Origin: Labyrinthula sp. Ha
Lineage: Eukaryota; Sar; Bigyra; Labyrinthulida; Labyrinthulaceae
Length of the DNA: 64,000 nt
NCBI GenBank assembly: GCA_015227615.1
Contig: JAALGZ010000034.1
Coordinates: 62,001 to 126,000 of the forward strand
Direction of reading: 5' to 3'
The translations under genes were made by a program, and so were the position numbers. The notes under the pieces are model-generated. The model was given only the letters and a program-made list of their open reading frames with translations, was not told where the DNA came from and did not search any database. Below, in pieces: positions 24,079-34,642 of this stretch; positions within the stretch are counted from its first letter, which is position 1; each line of letters starts with the position of its first letter.

Positions 24079-27000
24079 TTAACTAAACTTTAAGAAAGGC
24101 AAATCCACATTGTGCCTTCTTGCGAGTTCACATGGTGTTTCATAAGTTAAATGTGTACTTCTAGAAGCAACAGTTGGTCTCAAAGAGAAGTGAACATTTG
24201 CTCCCTGCGTAACTAGAAAATAAATACAGTTTGGATGCTTATTCAAAATTGCCCAATGTAAAGGAGTTCGGTGAAACCTATCGACAAAGTGTAGAATCTG
24301 CTGTTTCGTGTATTTTGCTTTGTTTTCAGGTTGCTTATGTACTAGGAGCAATAGCTGTAGCGCTTGGAGATTTCCAGAACGTGCTGCATGATGCAATGGA
24401 GTCTGTTTTCTACCATCACGTATAATTAGAGGATTAAAGGATTTTTTTCGTTTAGATTTCATTGAAGTAAGCAGCAACTCCAAAAGAGTACCATAATCTC
24501 TTTGTGAGTCCTTTGCTAGAGGAAAACCTGCTAACGTATGTATAGGTAATGACCCCTCCTTCCCAGGACACCAAGGATTACAACCAAGAGCTAGAAGTTC
24601 AACAAAAGAATCCAAAGACAACTTCAATAGCGCATAATTCAGAAAAGCAAAGGAATTTACCAATCCACCTACCCTTAGTACTTTAAAAATCGGTTCCTTA
24701 ACATAGGATTGAATATTTGAACTACTAAAAAAAGGATGCAGAATGGAAAGAAAGTTATCTTGGATAAGACTAAATATTAGAAACTCAGATTGAGAAAAAG
24801 CAGTGTGCAAATGTTCTTTGGAAGGTTGTCTATCAGGAAGAGTCATATAGCTTGAGTTTCTTAAGTTAGTACAAAATTGTGAAAGAGAGCTAGCTTTTAA
24901 CAAAGCTTGAGGGGAGAAAACCAGCATATCGTTATCATTTGCTTGATTAAGCTCCCCATTATATTGAGAAAGTTTGAACACCCTATTATTAAGTGCTGAT
25001 AAAGAAAAAAGTTTATTGACTAAAGAAGAGGACACTTTTTGTGCTAACAAAGAATCTCCGCCATGGGATATAAAAGAATGATGCTTTTCAATATATTGAA
25101 TAGGTATACCTAGAGTATCAGACCACAGTTCAGAGACTATATGTTCCAAACTAGTAAAAGGTGTACAATATGATTTCTCATGACCGTAGAACTCAGAAAA
25201 GGCGACAGATTCAAGTTCTCTGAGGTTTATCTTTCCATTGATGCTTTGAAAACTGGCAAGAGATTCGAACCAAATAAATCCTGTTGGCTGCAAGCCACCA
25301 GGTAAAGTCTTTTCACAAAAATATCTAATAAGTGTTTGAATTGATTTAGGTAATATACCGAAATACTTATCAGTTTCGTTGGTCTTATGAAACTTCATGC
25401 GTTGAAGAAACTCGGTGGTTAGTTCAATACATACTATTATCAAGTTAATTTCTCCTTTTTTCCTATGACATGTTATGACATCAGATATGAGGAAATCTAA
25501 TACTCTTACACTGCTTGAGATTTCAGCTAAGTTTCTTCTAACGCCGTTCACTTTTATTTGAGTATCTTTTCTTCCTATAAACCTCATAACTGGCTGTAAA
25601 ATGAATCTATCGGATTTCGGATAAAAAAATAAGAAGGTTGCATAGTCACCTGTTGTAAGAAAAGGGATGGAACTTTTATTAGAGTTGCAGATTTGTTCGC
25701 CTATAAAAAATATTTCACCAGATATCTCAAGAGACTTCTTATTTAGTAATGAATTAAATATTTGTGTAAAAAAATATTGAAAAAGTAGCTTCAAATAAGT
25801 TCCTAGCAGTGGGTTTAGAGATGAACCATGAAGCAATAAGAATAATAATATACTAGTACAACTCTTTTTCTGAAAATTAAGGATAACTAAAGAATATATA
25901 ACTGCAATATGTTCCAAGTATATTAGTACCTTTATATTACGAAAACTAACAACAAGTCCAGTTTTAAGTGACTTGTATGAAAAAGATAGTAGTTGGGAAG
26001 ATATATTAATGGATAATTTATTATTCTGCAAATCTCTTAACTCACCTGGTTGATTAATACACCGTTCCATTTGGTAAATAAAACCTTCTGTTAAACCATA
26101 AATATTGAAAAGTTTTAGTTGTTCTGAACTTGAAAAAACTGTAGGACCAAACAAAGGAAGCATTTCACCACCAAAATAAAGCCCACGAACTTTCGGGTAT
26201 GAACTTTGAAAAAACTTGTGAATACAACTAAACTGCAGTTGAGGAAATGATAGCTTTAGTTGAGATGGTGTAAGGGTAATAAAAACGTTTTCAACATATA
26301 TTAAATTTTCATGAATATACAAAAGAATTTGTTTTAACTTTCCTGTTGTTATTAAATCTCTATTAGGCACTGTAATAGTAAACCCATAACATAAACCAAA
26401 TATAATATCCCCAAAATGAGGATCAAAAGTGAATTTAGAAGCAACAAGAATATTTGAGTGTTTTTTAGGAATACCAAAATAATTCTCAAATGACATAAAT
26501 CTTCCAAAGAGATATTTTTTTAGGTTATTATATGTAGCTGCGACTAATTTGGGATATCCTGAAGAACCAGAAGTAAAGAATATAGAACATATATGTTCTT
26601 CTAAAAAATGTATAGGAAAAATGTTTTCTTGATACATTTTCGTTGAAGAATCATCAAAATAGCATATTTCAATATTTTCAAATATTTTTTCAGTTTGTCT
26701 TTGTAAAGAGTCTGTTTTGTTCAGGAATAAGGTAAACTTGGCGTTACTATGTCTTTGTTTAGCAAATTGTTTTGTTGATTTAATTTTCAGTGAAATATAA
26801 TGTGATGCTTCTTCTAGATTAATAGGAATATAAATAAAATTCAAGAAAATACATGCTAGAAGTATGCTTGTATTTAAGGCACTATTCTGTACGCCGACGA
26901 AGCAGTATCTGCTGTTTTCTGTGTCGAAGCCATAACGTCTTTCTACTTTGTGTATTAAGTGAACCAATTTTTCATATGTATATAATTCCTGTTTTCTTGA

Positions 27001-27093
27001 TTTAATTTCATAACAAAAAGTTTTTGTTTTGTTTTCTCGTTTGTTTAGAATTTTCCAGAGTTTTTCTCTGCTAGTATTGAATAGAATTGTCAT
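24079..27093 (-). CDS. NRPS-like adenylation-carrier-ankyrin protein (AASDH-like A domain)
   Basis: 1004 residues. The A domain has motifs in order: FFTSGSSGYPK (about 172), NIYGLTEG (330), GEIFFIG (459), TGDYA (481), GRKDTQIKVNGVR (507), and NGKIN with the catalytic Lys (619). A carrier domain follows with HSFISHGGDSLLA (672), where the Ser would take a phosphopantetheine arm. Residues about 815-1000 carry ankyrin repeats (QTPLHHAARSGN; RTPLHWAILNKH). The A8 region and carrier resemble AASDH/ACSF4, which in animals ends in beta-propeller repeats instead. About 80 extra, hydrophobic residues sit between YGxTE and GEI. It should activate an acyl or amino acid with ATP and load it on its own carrier; the substrate is unknown. 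No reductase or thioesterase is present. Confidence 0.85.
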   Translation of the reverse strand: MTILFNTSREKLWKILNKRENKTKTFCYEIKSRKQELYTYEKLVHLIHKVERRYGFDTENSRYCFVGVQNSALNTSILLACIFLNFIYIPINLEEASHYISLKIKSTKQFAKQRHSNAKFTLFLNKTDSLQRQTEKIFENIEICYFDDSSTKMYQENIFPIHFLEEHICSIFFTSGSSGYPKLVAATYNNLKKYLFGRFMSFENYFGIPKKHSNILVASKFTFDPHFGDIIFGLCYGFTITVPNRDLITTGKLKQILLYIHENLIYVENVFITLTPSQLKLSFPQLQFSCIHKFFQSSYPKVRGLYFGGEMLPLFGPTVFSSSEQLKLFNIYGLTEGFIYQMERCINQPGELRDLQNNKLSINISSQLLSFSYKSLKTGLVVSFRNIKVLIYLEHIAVIYSLVILNFQKKSCTSILLFLLLHGSSLNPLLGTYLKLLFQYFFTQIFNSLLNKKSLEISGEIFFIGEQICNSNKSSIPFLTTGDYATFLFFYPKSDRFILQPVMRFIGRKDTQIKVNGVRRNLAEISSSVRVLDFLISDVITCHRKKGEINLIIVCIELTTEFLQRMKFHKTNETDKYFGILPKSIQTLIRYFCEKTLPGGLQPTGFIWFESLASFQSINGKINLRELESVAFSEFYGHEKSYCTPFTSLEHIVSELWSDTLGIPIQYIEKHHSFISHGGDSLLAQKVSSSLVNKLFSLSALNNRVFKLSQYNGELNQANDNDMLVFSPQALLKASSLSQFCTNLRNSSYMTLPDRQPSKEHLHTAFSQSEFLIFSLIQDNFLSILHPFFSSSNIQSYVKEPIFKVLRVGGLVNSFAFLNYALLKLSLDSFVELLALGCNPWCPGKEGSLPIHTLAGFPLAKDSQRDYGTLLELLLTSMKSKRKKSFNPLIIRDGRKQTPLHHAARSGNLQALQLLLLVHKQPENKAKYTKQQILHFVDRFHRTPLHWAILNKHPNCIYFLVTQGANVHFSLRPTVASRSTHLTYETPCELARRHNVDLPFLKFS

Positions 27094-30000
27094 TGATAAA
27101 TGGTCATTAATACATTACCGTTACGAAATCTTCCATAACACGATTTATAAACTATTATAAAATCTAAAATACTCTTAATATTACAGTAGTATTTATTGTT
27201 CAATAAGATAGCAATGATAATAATAATGGATTATATGAATTACAACACAAATCGACAACAATTACTTTCCAGTTCAACTATTTGATTAATTTTATTCATA
27301 GCTTTTCAACCATCCCAGGAGCCAAACCTCTTATCATACAAGACTATCATCGAGATGTAAATGGGGCACAACTCGATATTGGTTCACACGAATAGCGTTT
27401 ACTGTTATTAAGGGAAAAATGTAACACAATGGTCTTGAATTAATAACCCAGGTTCTGTTATGGAGCAAGATGCCATTTAATTAACCCATAAAAAACGAAA
27501 ATATACCTTGTACAAATTAATTTTTCTTGTAGATGTTATGGTTCGCTTCTGTGAATATTCTAGTGTTAGGTGAAAAGCAAATGAGAGAGGGGGGTAATAA
27601 GCCTTTTCATTATTTCCGCTCAAAATCTTAATTTATAATTTTAATTATTCTACTCTTAGTAGGAGAAATTCTAATATAGACCTGATAATGTTTAGTTTAG
27701 CAAATTGAATTAATTAAATATCAGACGAACAAAACTTATTCATAAGGGCAGTTGCTTTCTTGCTCCCTAGGAATAGAATATAATCCCTTTAATATCTTGA
27801 TACGAACCATATTTGATGAATAGCACAGTTGCAACGATTTCGAAGGAGAATGGAACGAGGCTCCATAAGCATCAACGCCTACAGCAAACCTGAATACCAT
27901 TGCATGGTTAAGTCGAACTCTTGAAGAAGCAAACTTTCTTTCACATTTTAATGTTCAGAGAAAGTTAGCCCAGTAGAAATTCAGTTTCTTTGTCCTTGTC
28001 TCAAACTATGCTACATCTAAGTCAACGTGTATATTCACAGGGTAAACCTCCTGATTAGGGTGTTAGAACGAGTCTTAAGGAACGAGCATGAACTCTCCAT
28101 TTCCAATCGCAGTCACATGCCTTGCTTCCTCCACTACCTATGATACTGGGAAATCTAAATCCTGGAAAGATTATACATATCAATTTCTATGTTGCATCTA
28201 AATTTTTGTTAAATCTCTAGTATTTGATTATGCAAGGCAGTTTTTTTTATATACTTTGAAACTACGATGTTTTCATGGATTTGTAACATAAGCGGTTAAA
28301 TTTCATCAAAACGTCTGGGGAAAATTGAATATGTTAATTCTTTTTCCATTTCTTTTTTTCATTTTCGCAATAATGTGGCAGCACATCTGTGAAGAACTGG
28401 CTAGCTAAGGTCCACTATAACAGAGGCAGGCATACATTCCCAACCAACATCTGTTGACCAATCGCGTAAAACTAAGGAAGTGACTAACCAAAATAAAGAA
28501 GTATATTGCGACAAAAAGATTCCAAGAATGCGTTATGATTACAATAAAAAAGCTACAGCTTACATTATATATATTCAGGCGCCTAACGGAGTGAAATTAT
28601 GCAAGTATGGATATCGAGTTTTATTAAAACATTTTGGTTATCTCTGGTCTGATCAACGACCAATTTCCATAACTGCGCTGTCCATTCAGCTTTATGGGTG
28701 AAAATACCCAAATATATAGATGAAATTTGGGTTGGAAATAAGAAAGAGTCGAATCCACAAGTCTTCTATTAGGCGCCCAACTTGAGTCTCCTATAGAAGA
28801 CCTAAAGTGCACGAGTAAACGTGAACAGAGGCTTCTTATACTATATCTAGACGTAGTGACCCCAACTATCACAAGAACCACCGTATTAGTCCCAATCAAT
28901 CGCTAAGGCCTTGAAGACGAAGAAACTTCGTGCAATATTCTGTGATAAATTGCAAAAACCGGAAAATTGCAGCGAATATAAGTGAAATTGTACATTTTCA
29001 AAAATTCTTCCAAAGCACCAGATGTAGCGAGTTCCTTGCGCTAAATACTTGGTTATAAATTAGGAGTCAAACCAAACTACTTGCACGAAAAAATACTTGG
29101 GGCTTTCTCTGACTGAAAAGAAAAATGTTAGGAAACCAAAAGTCACTCTTAAAGGTATTAAGAAGATGATCTTTGTTGTGGTCATTCTCGGTGGTCATGA
29201 TGGGTATATGATAAAAATTCAAGGAGAGTACCCATAGGAGTAAGAAAAAGTCACAAGAAGAATGGAGAAAGGAGTTTTGTTATTTTTAGGGGACGCATCT
29301 AGTGTTCTGATGAGGCAAGAACGTGGATTGATAAGATAGGCCAGGGAAATACCAACAACCTTGTTTTGAACTTGTATGCCGTTGCAGCATAGCTCCCTTC
29401 TCTGCGACAAACTTGCTATTATCTAGACACGAACCATTTGCACCCTCTGGATCTTACAATTATCAGGAACAAATTGACTGGAAATACACCAAGTGACTAA
29501 ATCAGCCTTAAATTTAAAAGGTACCAAAGAGTTTTTGCTCAATGCACAGTTTGTGTTCCATTATCTCAACTCCCACCTCTATGCATCAGAAACTCTAAAC
29601 TGTCATATCCTCACAACAAGTTAAACCAAACCACTAATCCCACAAAAGACCTTCATAAGCAGGCAAGATACACCCCAAGACCCAAACATAGAGAATAAAT
29701 AACTTTCAGCCATAGAACGTTCCATCCTATGTTTTTTTACCAAGATCCGCAGAAGCCTGCTGTAGTTACATCTCTAGTCAAAATCTTGTTTAACATTTAG
29801 AAAACTGAAACAAGAAGTCTCAGCACATTAATTCGCGCGGTTCATTCACCATTTTCCCCTTTTATGGAGCTCCAACTAATTAAATCTTATATATATTACC
29901 CTTATCTTATCTTCTTGAGTTGAATCTTGATTCTTCATTGCGATCTTAGAAAAGTAATATTGCAGGTACAGTCTCATGTATTCTTACGTTTAAGGAACAG

Positions 30001-30263
30001 AGGTAAGTTCCTGGGGTGGTAATCCAGCTAAATGAGAAGAGTAATTCAGTTGATCTAAGTTATTAGCGACATTATTTGTTAGTTTAATTCTTAATAAATA
30101 GGACCCCTAATGCTCTAACAACGTGTAATAGAGATCAGGTTTGTGGAAGGTTAGGTCACCTGGCCCAATTGGTTCTGCCCTAGAATTCCCATTTCCCAAT
30201 AATAGCTCGACAAGTAAACATTGTTAAATTGCCCAAAATATTTGAGGAAGAACACGACAAGAA
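27094..30263. other. Gene-poor region before the TM9SF gene
   Basis: About 3.2 kb without a recognisable gene. Short frames at 28624-28899 and 29219-29410 on the minus strand have no convincing domain. The TM9SF promoter presumably lies at the right edge. Confidence 0.4.
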
Positions 30264-32048
30264 ATGAAAAGCTTCATCCCTATTCAATTTCTGGTTGTTC
30301 TAGTGATTCTTGTAAAAAATATCGCATGCAAAAAGTTCAAGGACGGGGAGAGAGTTCATATTATTGCGAATAAAGTGGGTCCTTATAATAATCCTACAGA
30401 AACCTATAAATACTATCAGCTACCGTTTTGTCAGCCCGAAAGAGTAGAGAGAAGATCTCATGGGCTTGGAGAGTTCATGGCTGGTGATAGAAAAGTTGTT
30501 AGCTCCTATAATTTAAATTTCAAAGAAAATTTAGAAGAAACTGTTTTGTGCACAAAAGCTCTTACAGCACCAGAGGTAAGGTTGTTTCACAAAGCTATTG
30601 ACGAAGAGTATTACTTCGAATTCTTTATGGATAATCTTCCAATATGGGGATATGTCGGGGATTCACCAAGTTATAAAGATGTAGTCAGTGATGTATATGG
30701 GTTTGATGCAGCGGTAGAACAAAAAAAATACCTTTATACTCACTTATCCTTCACTATTAAGCATAATGAGGGACACATAGTAGAGTGGAATGCAACAACT
30801 TCAACTTCTCACAGACAGGATATCACTGAAATTACTCCGACAGGTGTTACGTTCACCTATTCTGTCGAATGGATTCCAACGACGCAAGATCCCAAAACAA
30901 GGATGCAAAGATATCAACATGGAAACTTTCTTCCAGCTACTTTCGAGATTCATTGGCTTTCTATTATTAATACGTTTGTTTTGGTATTGCTGCTCATGAT
31001 ATTTTTGATGATTATATTGATGAGGGTTTTGAAAAATGACTTCACAAGATATATGGCTGATGCAGATGAACTTGATGATGACGCTGAAACTGGTTGGAAG
31101 TTAATTCATGGTGATGTGTTCCGTTTTCCAAAGTACAAAATTCTGTTTACTGCTATGGTTGGTGCTGGTACGCAAGTGTTATTTATTACCTCTTGTTTTC
31201 TTGTTCTTGTCTTACTGTCCGTGTTCACTCCTACGAAGAGAGGCTCAATTCAATCAGCACTGTTGGTATTATATGCACTAACGGCTGGAGTAGGTGGCTA
31301 TACCTCAGCAAACTTATACAGACAGATGGATGGCGGTAACTGGGTGTGGAATGTCATGATATGTGCCAGTTTGATCCCTGGACCTTTATTCATAATATTC
31401 TCAATACTAAACTCCATTGCTTGGTACTATGAAAGCACTGCAGCTCTACCTTTCGGAACCATTGTTATAATCTTTTTGTTGAATATCCTAGTAACGTTTC
31501 CGTTAACCGTATTAGGTGGGATGTTAGGCAGAAAGAACGCTAAACTCTTTGATGCTCCTTGTCGAACTATGAAGGTTGCAAGAATGATTCCACCTGGTCC
31601 TTGGTACCAGAAACTATGGTCGCAAATGTTCATAGCTGGGTTTTTGCCCTTCAGTGCTATTTATATCGAGCTGTATTACATATTCAACTCTATCTGGGGA
31701 CACAAGTACTACAGTTTGTTTGGAATCTTGTCATTAGCTTTTCTCCTCTTGCTGCTTGTGACTTGTTTCATAACTGTAGCGCTTATATATTTTCAATTGG
31801 CTGGAGAAGATCACAGATGGTGGTGGAGATCATTGGCATATGGAGGTAGTACAGGAATATTTGTTTATGCATATTCCTTTTTCTACTACTACAACAGATC
31901 TGAGATGTCAGGCACCTTGCAGACTTCCTACTTCTTTGGATACATGCTCGTTGTTTCCTATATGTTCTCTTTAATGCTAGGGACAGTTGGATTTTTCTCC
32001 AGCGCTCATTTTGTGAAGGAAATATATAGGGCAATAAAAACAGATTAA
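30264..32048 (+). CDS. TM9SF: TM9 superfamily protein (nonaspanin/EMP70)
   Basis: 594 residues, close to the family's usual 590-660. A signal peptide (residues 1-22) is followed by the typical nonaspanin start with DGE.V.....KVGP..NP.ETY.YY.LPFC, a large luminal domain to about residue 230, then nine hydrophobic helices. The helical part contains the conserved HGDVFR.P and the NW.WN region. The protein ends K-T-D, a K-x-D type C-terminal signal that retains TM9SF proteins in the Golgi. The family acts in endosome/Golgi membrane-protein sorting and adhesion. Single exon, ATG in an A-rich context. It converges on the SNF2 gene with only 11 bp between the two stop codons. Confidence 0.95.
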   Translation: MKSFIPIQFLVVLVILVKNIACKKFKDGERVHIIANKVGPYNNPTETYKYYQLPFCQPERVERRSHGLGEFMAGDRKVVSSYNLNFKENLEETVLCTKALTAPEVRLFHKAIDEEYYFEFFMDNLPIWGYVGDSPSYKDVVSDVYGFDAAVEQKKYLYTHLSFTIKHNEGHIVEWNATTSTSHRQDITEITPTGVTFTYSVEWIPTTQDPKTRMQRYQHGNFLPATFEIHWLSIINTFVLVLLLMIFLMIILMRVLKNDFTRYMADADELDDDAETGWKLIHGDVFRFPKYKILFTAMVGAGTQVLFITSCFLVLVLLSVFTPTKRGSIQSALLVLYALTAGVGGYTSANLYRQMDGGNWVWNVMICASLIPGPLFIIFSILNSIAWYYESTAALPFGTIVIIFLLNILVTFPLTVLGGMLGRKNAKLFDAPCRTMKVARMIPPGPWYQKLWSQMFIAGFLPFSAIYIELYYIFNSIWGHKYYSLFGILSLAFLLLLLVTCFITVALIYFQLAGEDHRWWWRSLAYGGSTGIFVYAYSFFYYYNRSEMSGTLQTSYFFGYMLVVSYMFSLMLGTVGFFSSAHFVKEIYRAIKTD

Positions 32049-32062
32049 GAGATAAGCTCTTA
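32046..32062. terminator. Symmetric hairpin shared by two convergent genes
   Basis: TAAGAG, a 5-nt loop, then CTCTTA. The left arm begins with the TM9SF stop codon, and the right arm, read on the minus strand, begins with the stop codon of the SNF2 gene. The palindrome is short; a role in 3'-end formation is inference. Confidence 0.4.
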
Positions 32063-34642
32063 TTGTTTACGTAAAGCCGCTAATAAGCTCTTTGAGGAGA
32101 TTTTCTTATTCTTTGGTTGTTTCTGAAGTAAGTATCTCTTTTCGATCTTTTTCTTTGATTCTGAAAGCTTTTTGCTTTGCTTTTCGAGAAAGTTTTTCGA
32201 TTTTTGCGCAACGCGTTGGGCCTCCTCTTGTTGTATCCTGGCACGTAGAGCATTATCATCCCCTTTGGATGTGGCCTTTCTTATGACATCTTCTGTAAGC
32301 AGTCCCCCAATCAAATCCTTTGCCGATGGCTCCTCTGCTTCTGTAAATGGATTCTTCTTTCGTCTGAAACTTCGACGACCACTATTGTCATCATAACCTA
32401 TTAAAGTGAAGAGCTGCCGCCAATTTTTACCACTAGTTAGCGTGGTTTTTTCCCTTGCATCTTTTAATACTTTGTTTGCCAAGTATTCTTTAAAAATTTG
32501 CCTTTGCGTTATAACTTCCTCTATTGTGCCTTTGCTAATTAATCGAATGACTTCTACAGACCGATTTTGTCCTAGTCTATAAGCACGCTCCTTAGCTTGC
32601 GAGTCTGTTGTTGGGTTCCAATCTGGGTCATATATAACAACTTTGTTGGCCGACTGCAGGTTAATTCCAACACCACCTACTCTAGTGGTCAACAAAAAGA
32701 GAAATAAATCAGGTTCAGAGTTGAATTTCTTGATAAGCTTGTCTCTTGTCGAGCTTCCAGTATTTCCATCCATTCTTAAGTAAGTATAATCTTGGTGATG
32801 ACAATAACTTTCAATAATATCGAGAACTTGCTTACTCTGAGAGAAAAGTAAGACTTTATTCGGGAGAGCCACATCTTTCTTTGTATGCCATGTCTTAAGC
32901 AACATATTAAGTACCTTAAATTTTCCACTCTGGTTCAAAAATCTATCTAAGTTATCTATCCGCAAAGATATTTTATCGTTCAAATCTTGTTTTTCATAGT
33001 AAATAACTGGATGGTTACATATATGTCTTAAGCTTTTGAGGAACCTAAAGCTTTTCAAATGATTCATACGATCGATTTCAGGAATATCAATAACATGTCT
33101 ATATAACTTGACTTGCTCTTTTGAGAGCATACAAAATATAGTTTTATCAGTTTTATCTGGCAGTTTTAAACTATCTAAGTCTTCTTTTAACCTTCTTAGC
33201 ATATATGGATCAATCACATCTTTAAGTACAGTAGCACATTTGTACGCCACATATGCTTGTGTTTTTGTTGCCCTTTTTGAAGATGCTTTCTTAATTGGAT
33301 CTTCAAAGTGTTTTTGAAACAAAGGATATGTTCCTAACAAACCAGGTTTCACTATATCAAATAACGTCCACAATTCTAATAGATTGTTTTGCAAAGGTGT
33401 ACCACTAATAATAACCTTTCTAGGACATTTAAGGGTCTGTACAATTTGACAAAGTTCAGTGTTTTGGTTTTTGAGCTTATGTCCTTCGTCAAAAAATATG
33501 TAGTCAAACTGCATATGTTGAATATATTTCTCTCTAAGAGTAGTCCTTAAAGTTCCATAAGTTGTTAAAATTATATCACCGTCTTTCCGTAGTTTTTTAA
33601 AAACTTTATTTGGTTTTGTTTGCGCAGTATGATGTATGATAAAGATTCTTAGAATAGGTGCCCACTTTCTTAGTTCTTCTTTCCAGTTTGCAAGAACAGT
33701 TGTAGGAACAATTATAAGAGTACAAAGTCCATTTCTTTTAGATAACAATTTTCTTAGTTTACTGGAGAGAAGAAAACAAGCAACAGTTATTGTTTTTCCC
33801 AAACCTTGTTCATCAGATAAGATGCCTCCGGACTTCTTATTGAATATATCATGTAACCAAAGAATTCCTTCCTTTTGATGTTGGTAAAGCTCATGCCAGA
33901 TAGAACATGGAAGTCTGATATCTTCTCTTAAAGAAACTAAATTAGAGCTACTAAGAAAATTCTCAAAAACTTCGCCTACGGAATTTAAGTTAGCGTTGAA
34001 GAGATATGAACCAGCTGATATAAGTCTTTCTGAATAAACACTTTCATCATAGTCATCATCCACCTCAATAATTTTTGTATTTTTATTCTTCTTTCTTATA
34101 TCAAGTAGTTTTCGCTTCTTTGTTTGTTTTTCTTTTGAACTTATTTCCCTTGGGCGCTTTTTATTTAAGCATCTGTTAACATGATAATTTATTGAAAGGG
34201 AGTCAAAACGCCTTCCACATATTGGACAATTGACTTTAGTTAATGAGTTTTTCGAAAGATGGGTCAACTCAGTATTTATTTGCCTGTCCTTCGATTCGTT
34301 CAAGGATGTTTGCAGTCTTATTTTAGCTGCAAGTTTTTCTTCTTCAACTTTTTTTTCTCGATCAAACTCTAGTTTTTCATAGTATGATATCGCATGAGAT
34401 ATTAAATTAAATTTCATTCCTCCTTTATTGGACAGCTTTTTCCTCAGCCGTTTCAAGTAGAATAAGGTTCCTGGTTTCTTCTCTCGGCACCGTAAGCGCT
34501 TACTATCAACTAAATCAAGCATATTAACTGGCTTTAAAAACTTAGTTGATGCAGAGCTATTTGTAAGAGTCGCGCTAAGCACCTTTTGTTTAAGATCTTG
34601 TTGAGACAAAGAGCTAGCTCCAAGTTCCTGTAGTTTATCCAT
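32060..34642 (-). CDS. ERCC6: CSB/ERCC6 (Rad26)-like SNF2 ATPase with N-terminal zinc finger
   Basis: 860 residues. Helicase motifs: SDEQGLGKT (about 277, motif I), FFDEGHKLKN (385, the DEGH variant of the CSB group), SGTPLQNNL, LLTTRVGGVGINL, DPDWNP...A.ERAYRLGQ and the following TIEE.I..RQ.FK.YL..KVLKD, which is diagnostic of CSB. The N-terminus LQELGASSLSQQDLKQKVL matches the conserved N-terminal autoinhibitory motif of CSB. Between them lies a CPIC...H-x3-C finger (residues 139-158) like UBZ4/Rad18-type ubiquitin binders, which is unusual at this place. CSB remodels stalled RNA polymerase II for transcription-coupled repair. It is far shorter than human CSB (about 1490) and lacks the long C-terminal region. 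The tail is Lys-rich. Confidence 0.85.
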   Translation of the reverse strand: MDKLQELGASSLSQQDLKQKVLSATLTNSSASTKFLKPVNMLDLVDSKRLRCREKKPGTLFYLKRLRKKLSNKGGMKFNLISHAISYYEKLEFDREKKVEEEKLAAKIRLQTSLNESKDRQINTELTHLSKNSLTKVNCPICGRRFDSLSINYHVNRCLNKKRPREISSKEKQTKKRKLLDIRKKNKNTKIIEVDDDYDESVYSERLISAGSYLFNANLNSVGEVFENFLSSSNLVSLREDIRLPCSIWHELYQHQKEGILWLHDIFNKKSGGILSDEQGLGKTITVACFLLSSKLRKLLSKRNGLCTLIIVPTTVLANWKEELRKWAPILRIFIIHHTAQTKPNKVFKKLRKDGDIILTTYGTLRTTLREKYIQHMQFDYIFFDEGHKLKNQNTELCQIVQTLKCPRKVIISGTPLQNNLLELWTLFDIVKPGLLGTYPLFQKHFEDPIKKASSKRATKTQAYVAYKCATVLKDVIDPYMLRRLKEDLDSLKLPDKTDKTIFCMLSKEQVKLYRHVIDIPEIDRMNHLKSFRFLKSLRHICNHPVIYYEKQDLNDKISLRIDNLDRFLNQSGKFKVLNMLLKTWHTKKDVALPNKVLLFSQSKQVLDIIESYCHHQDYTYLRMDGNTGSSTRDKLIKKFNSEPDLFLFLLTTRVGGVGINLQSANKVVIYDPDWNPTTDSQAKERAYRLGQNRSVEVIRLISKGTIEEVITQRQIFKEYLANKVLKDAREKTTLTSGKNWRQLFTLIGYDDNSGRRSFRRKKNPFTEAEEPSAKDLIGGLLTEDVIRKATSKGDDNALRARIQQEEAQRVAQKSKNFLEKQSKKLSESKKKIEKRYLLQKQPKNKKISSKSLLAALRKQ

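Noticed and set aside
28480-29410. Short frames on both strands with a faint retroelement-like phrase
   Set aside because: The resemblance is only a few residues and no other element parts or terminal repeats were found.
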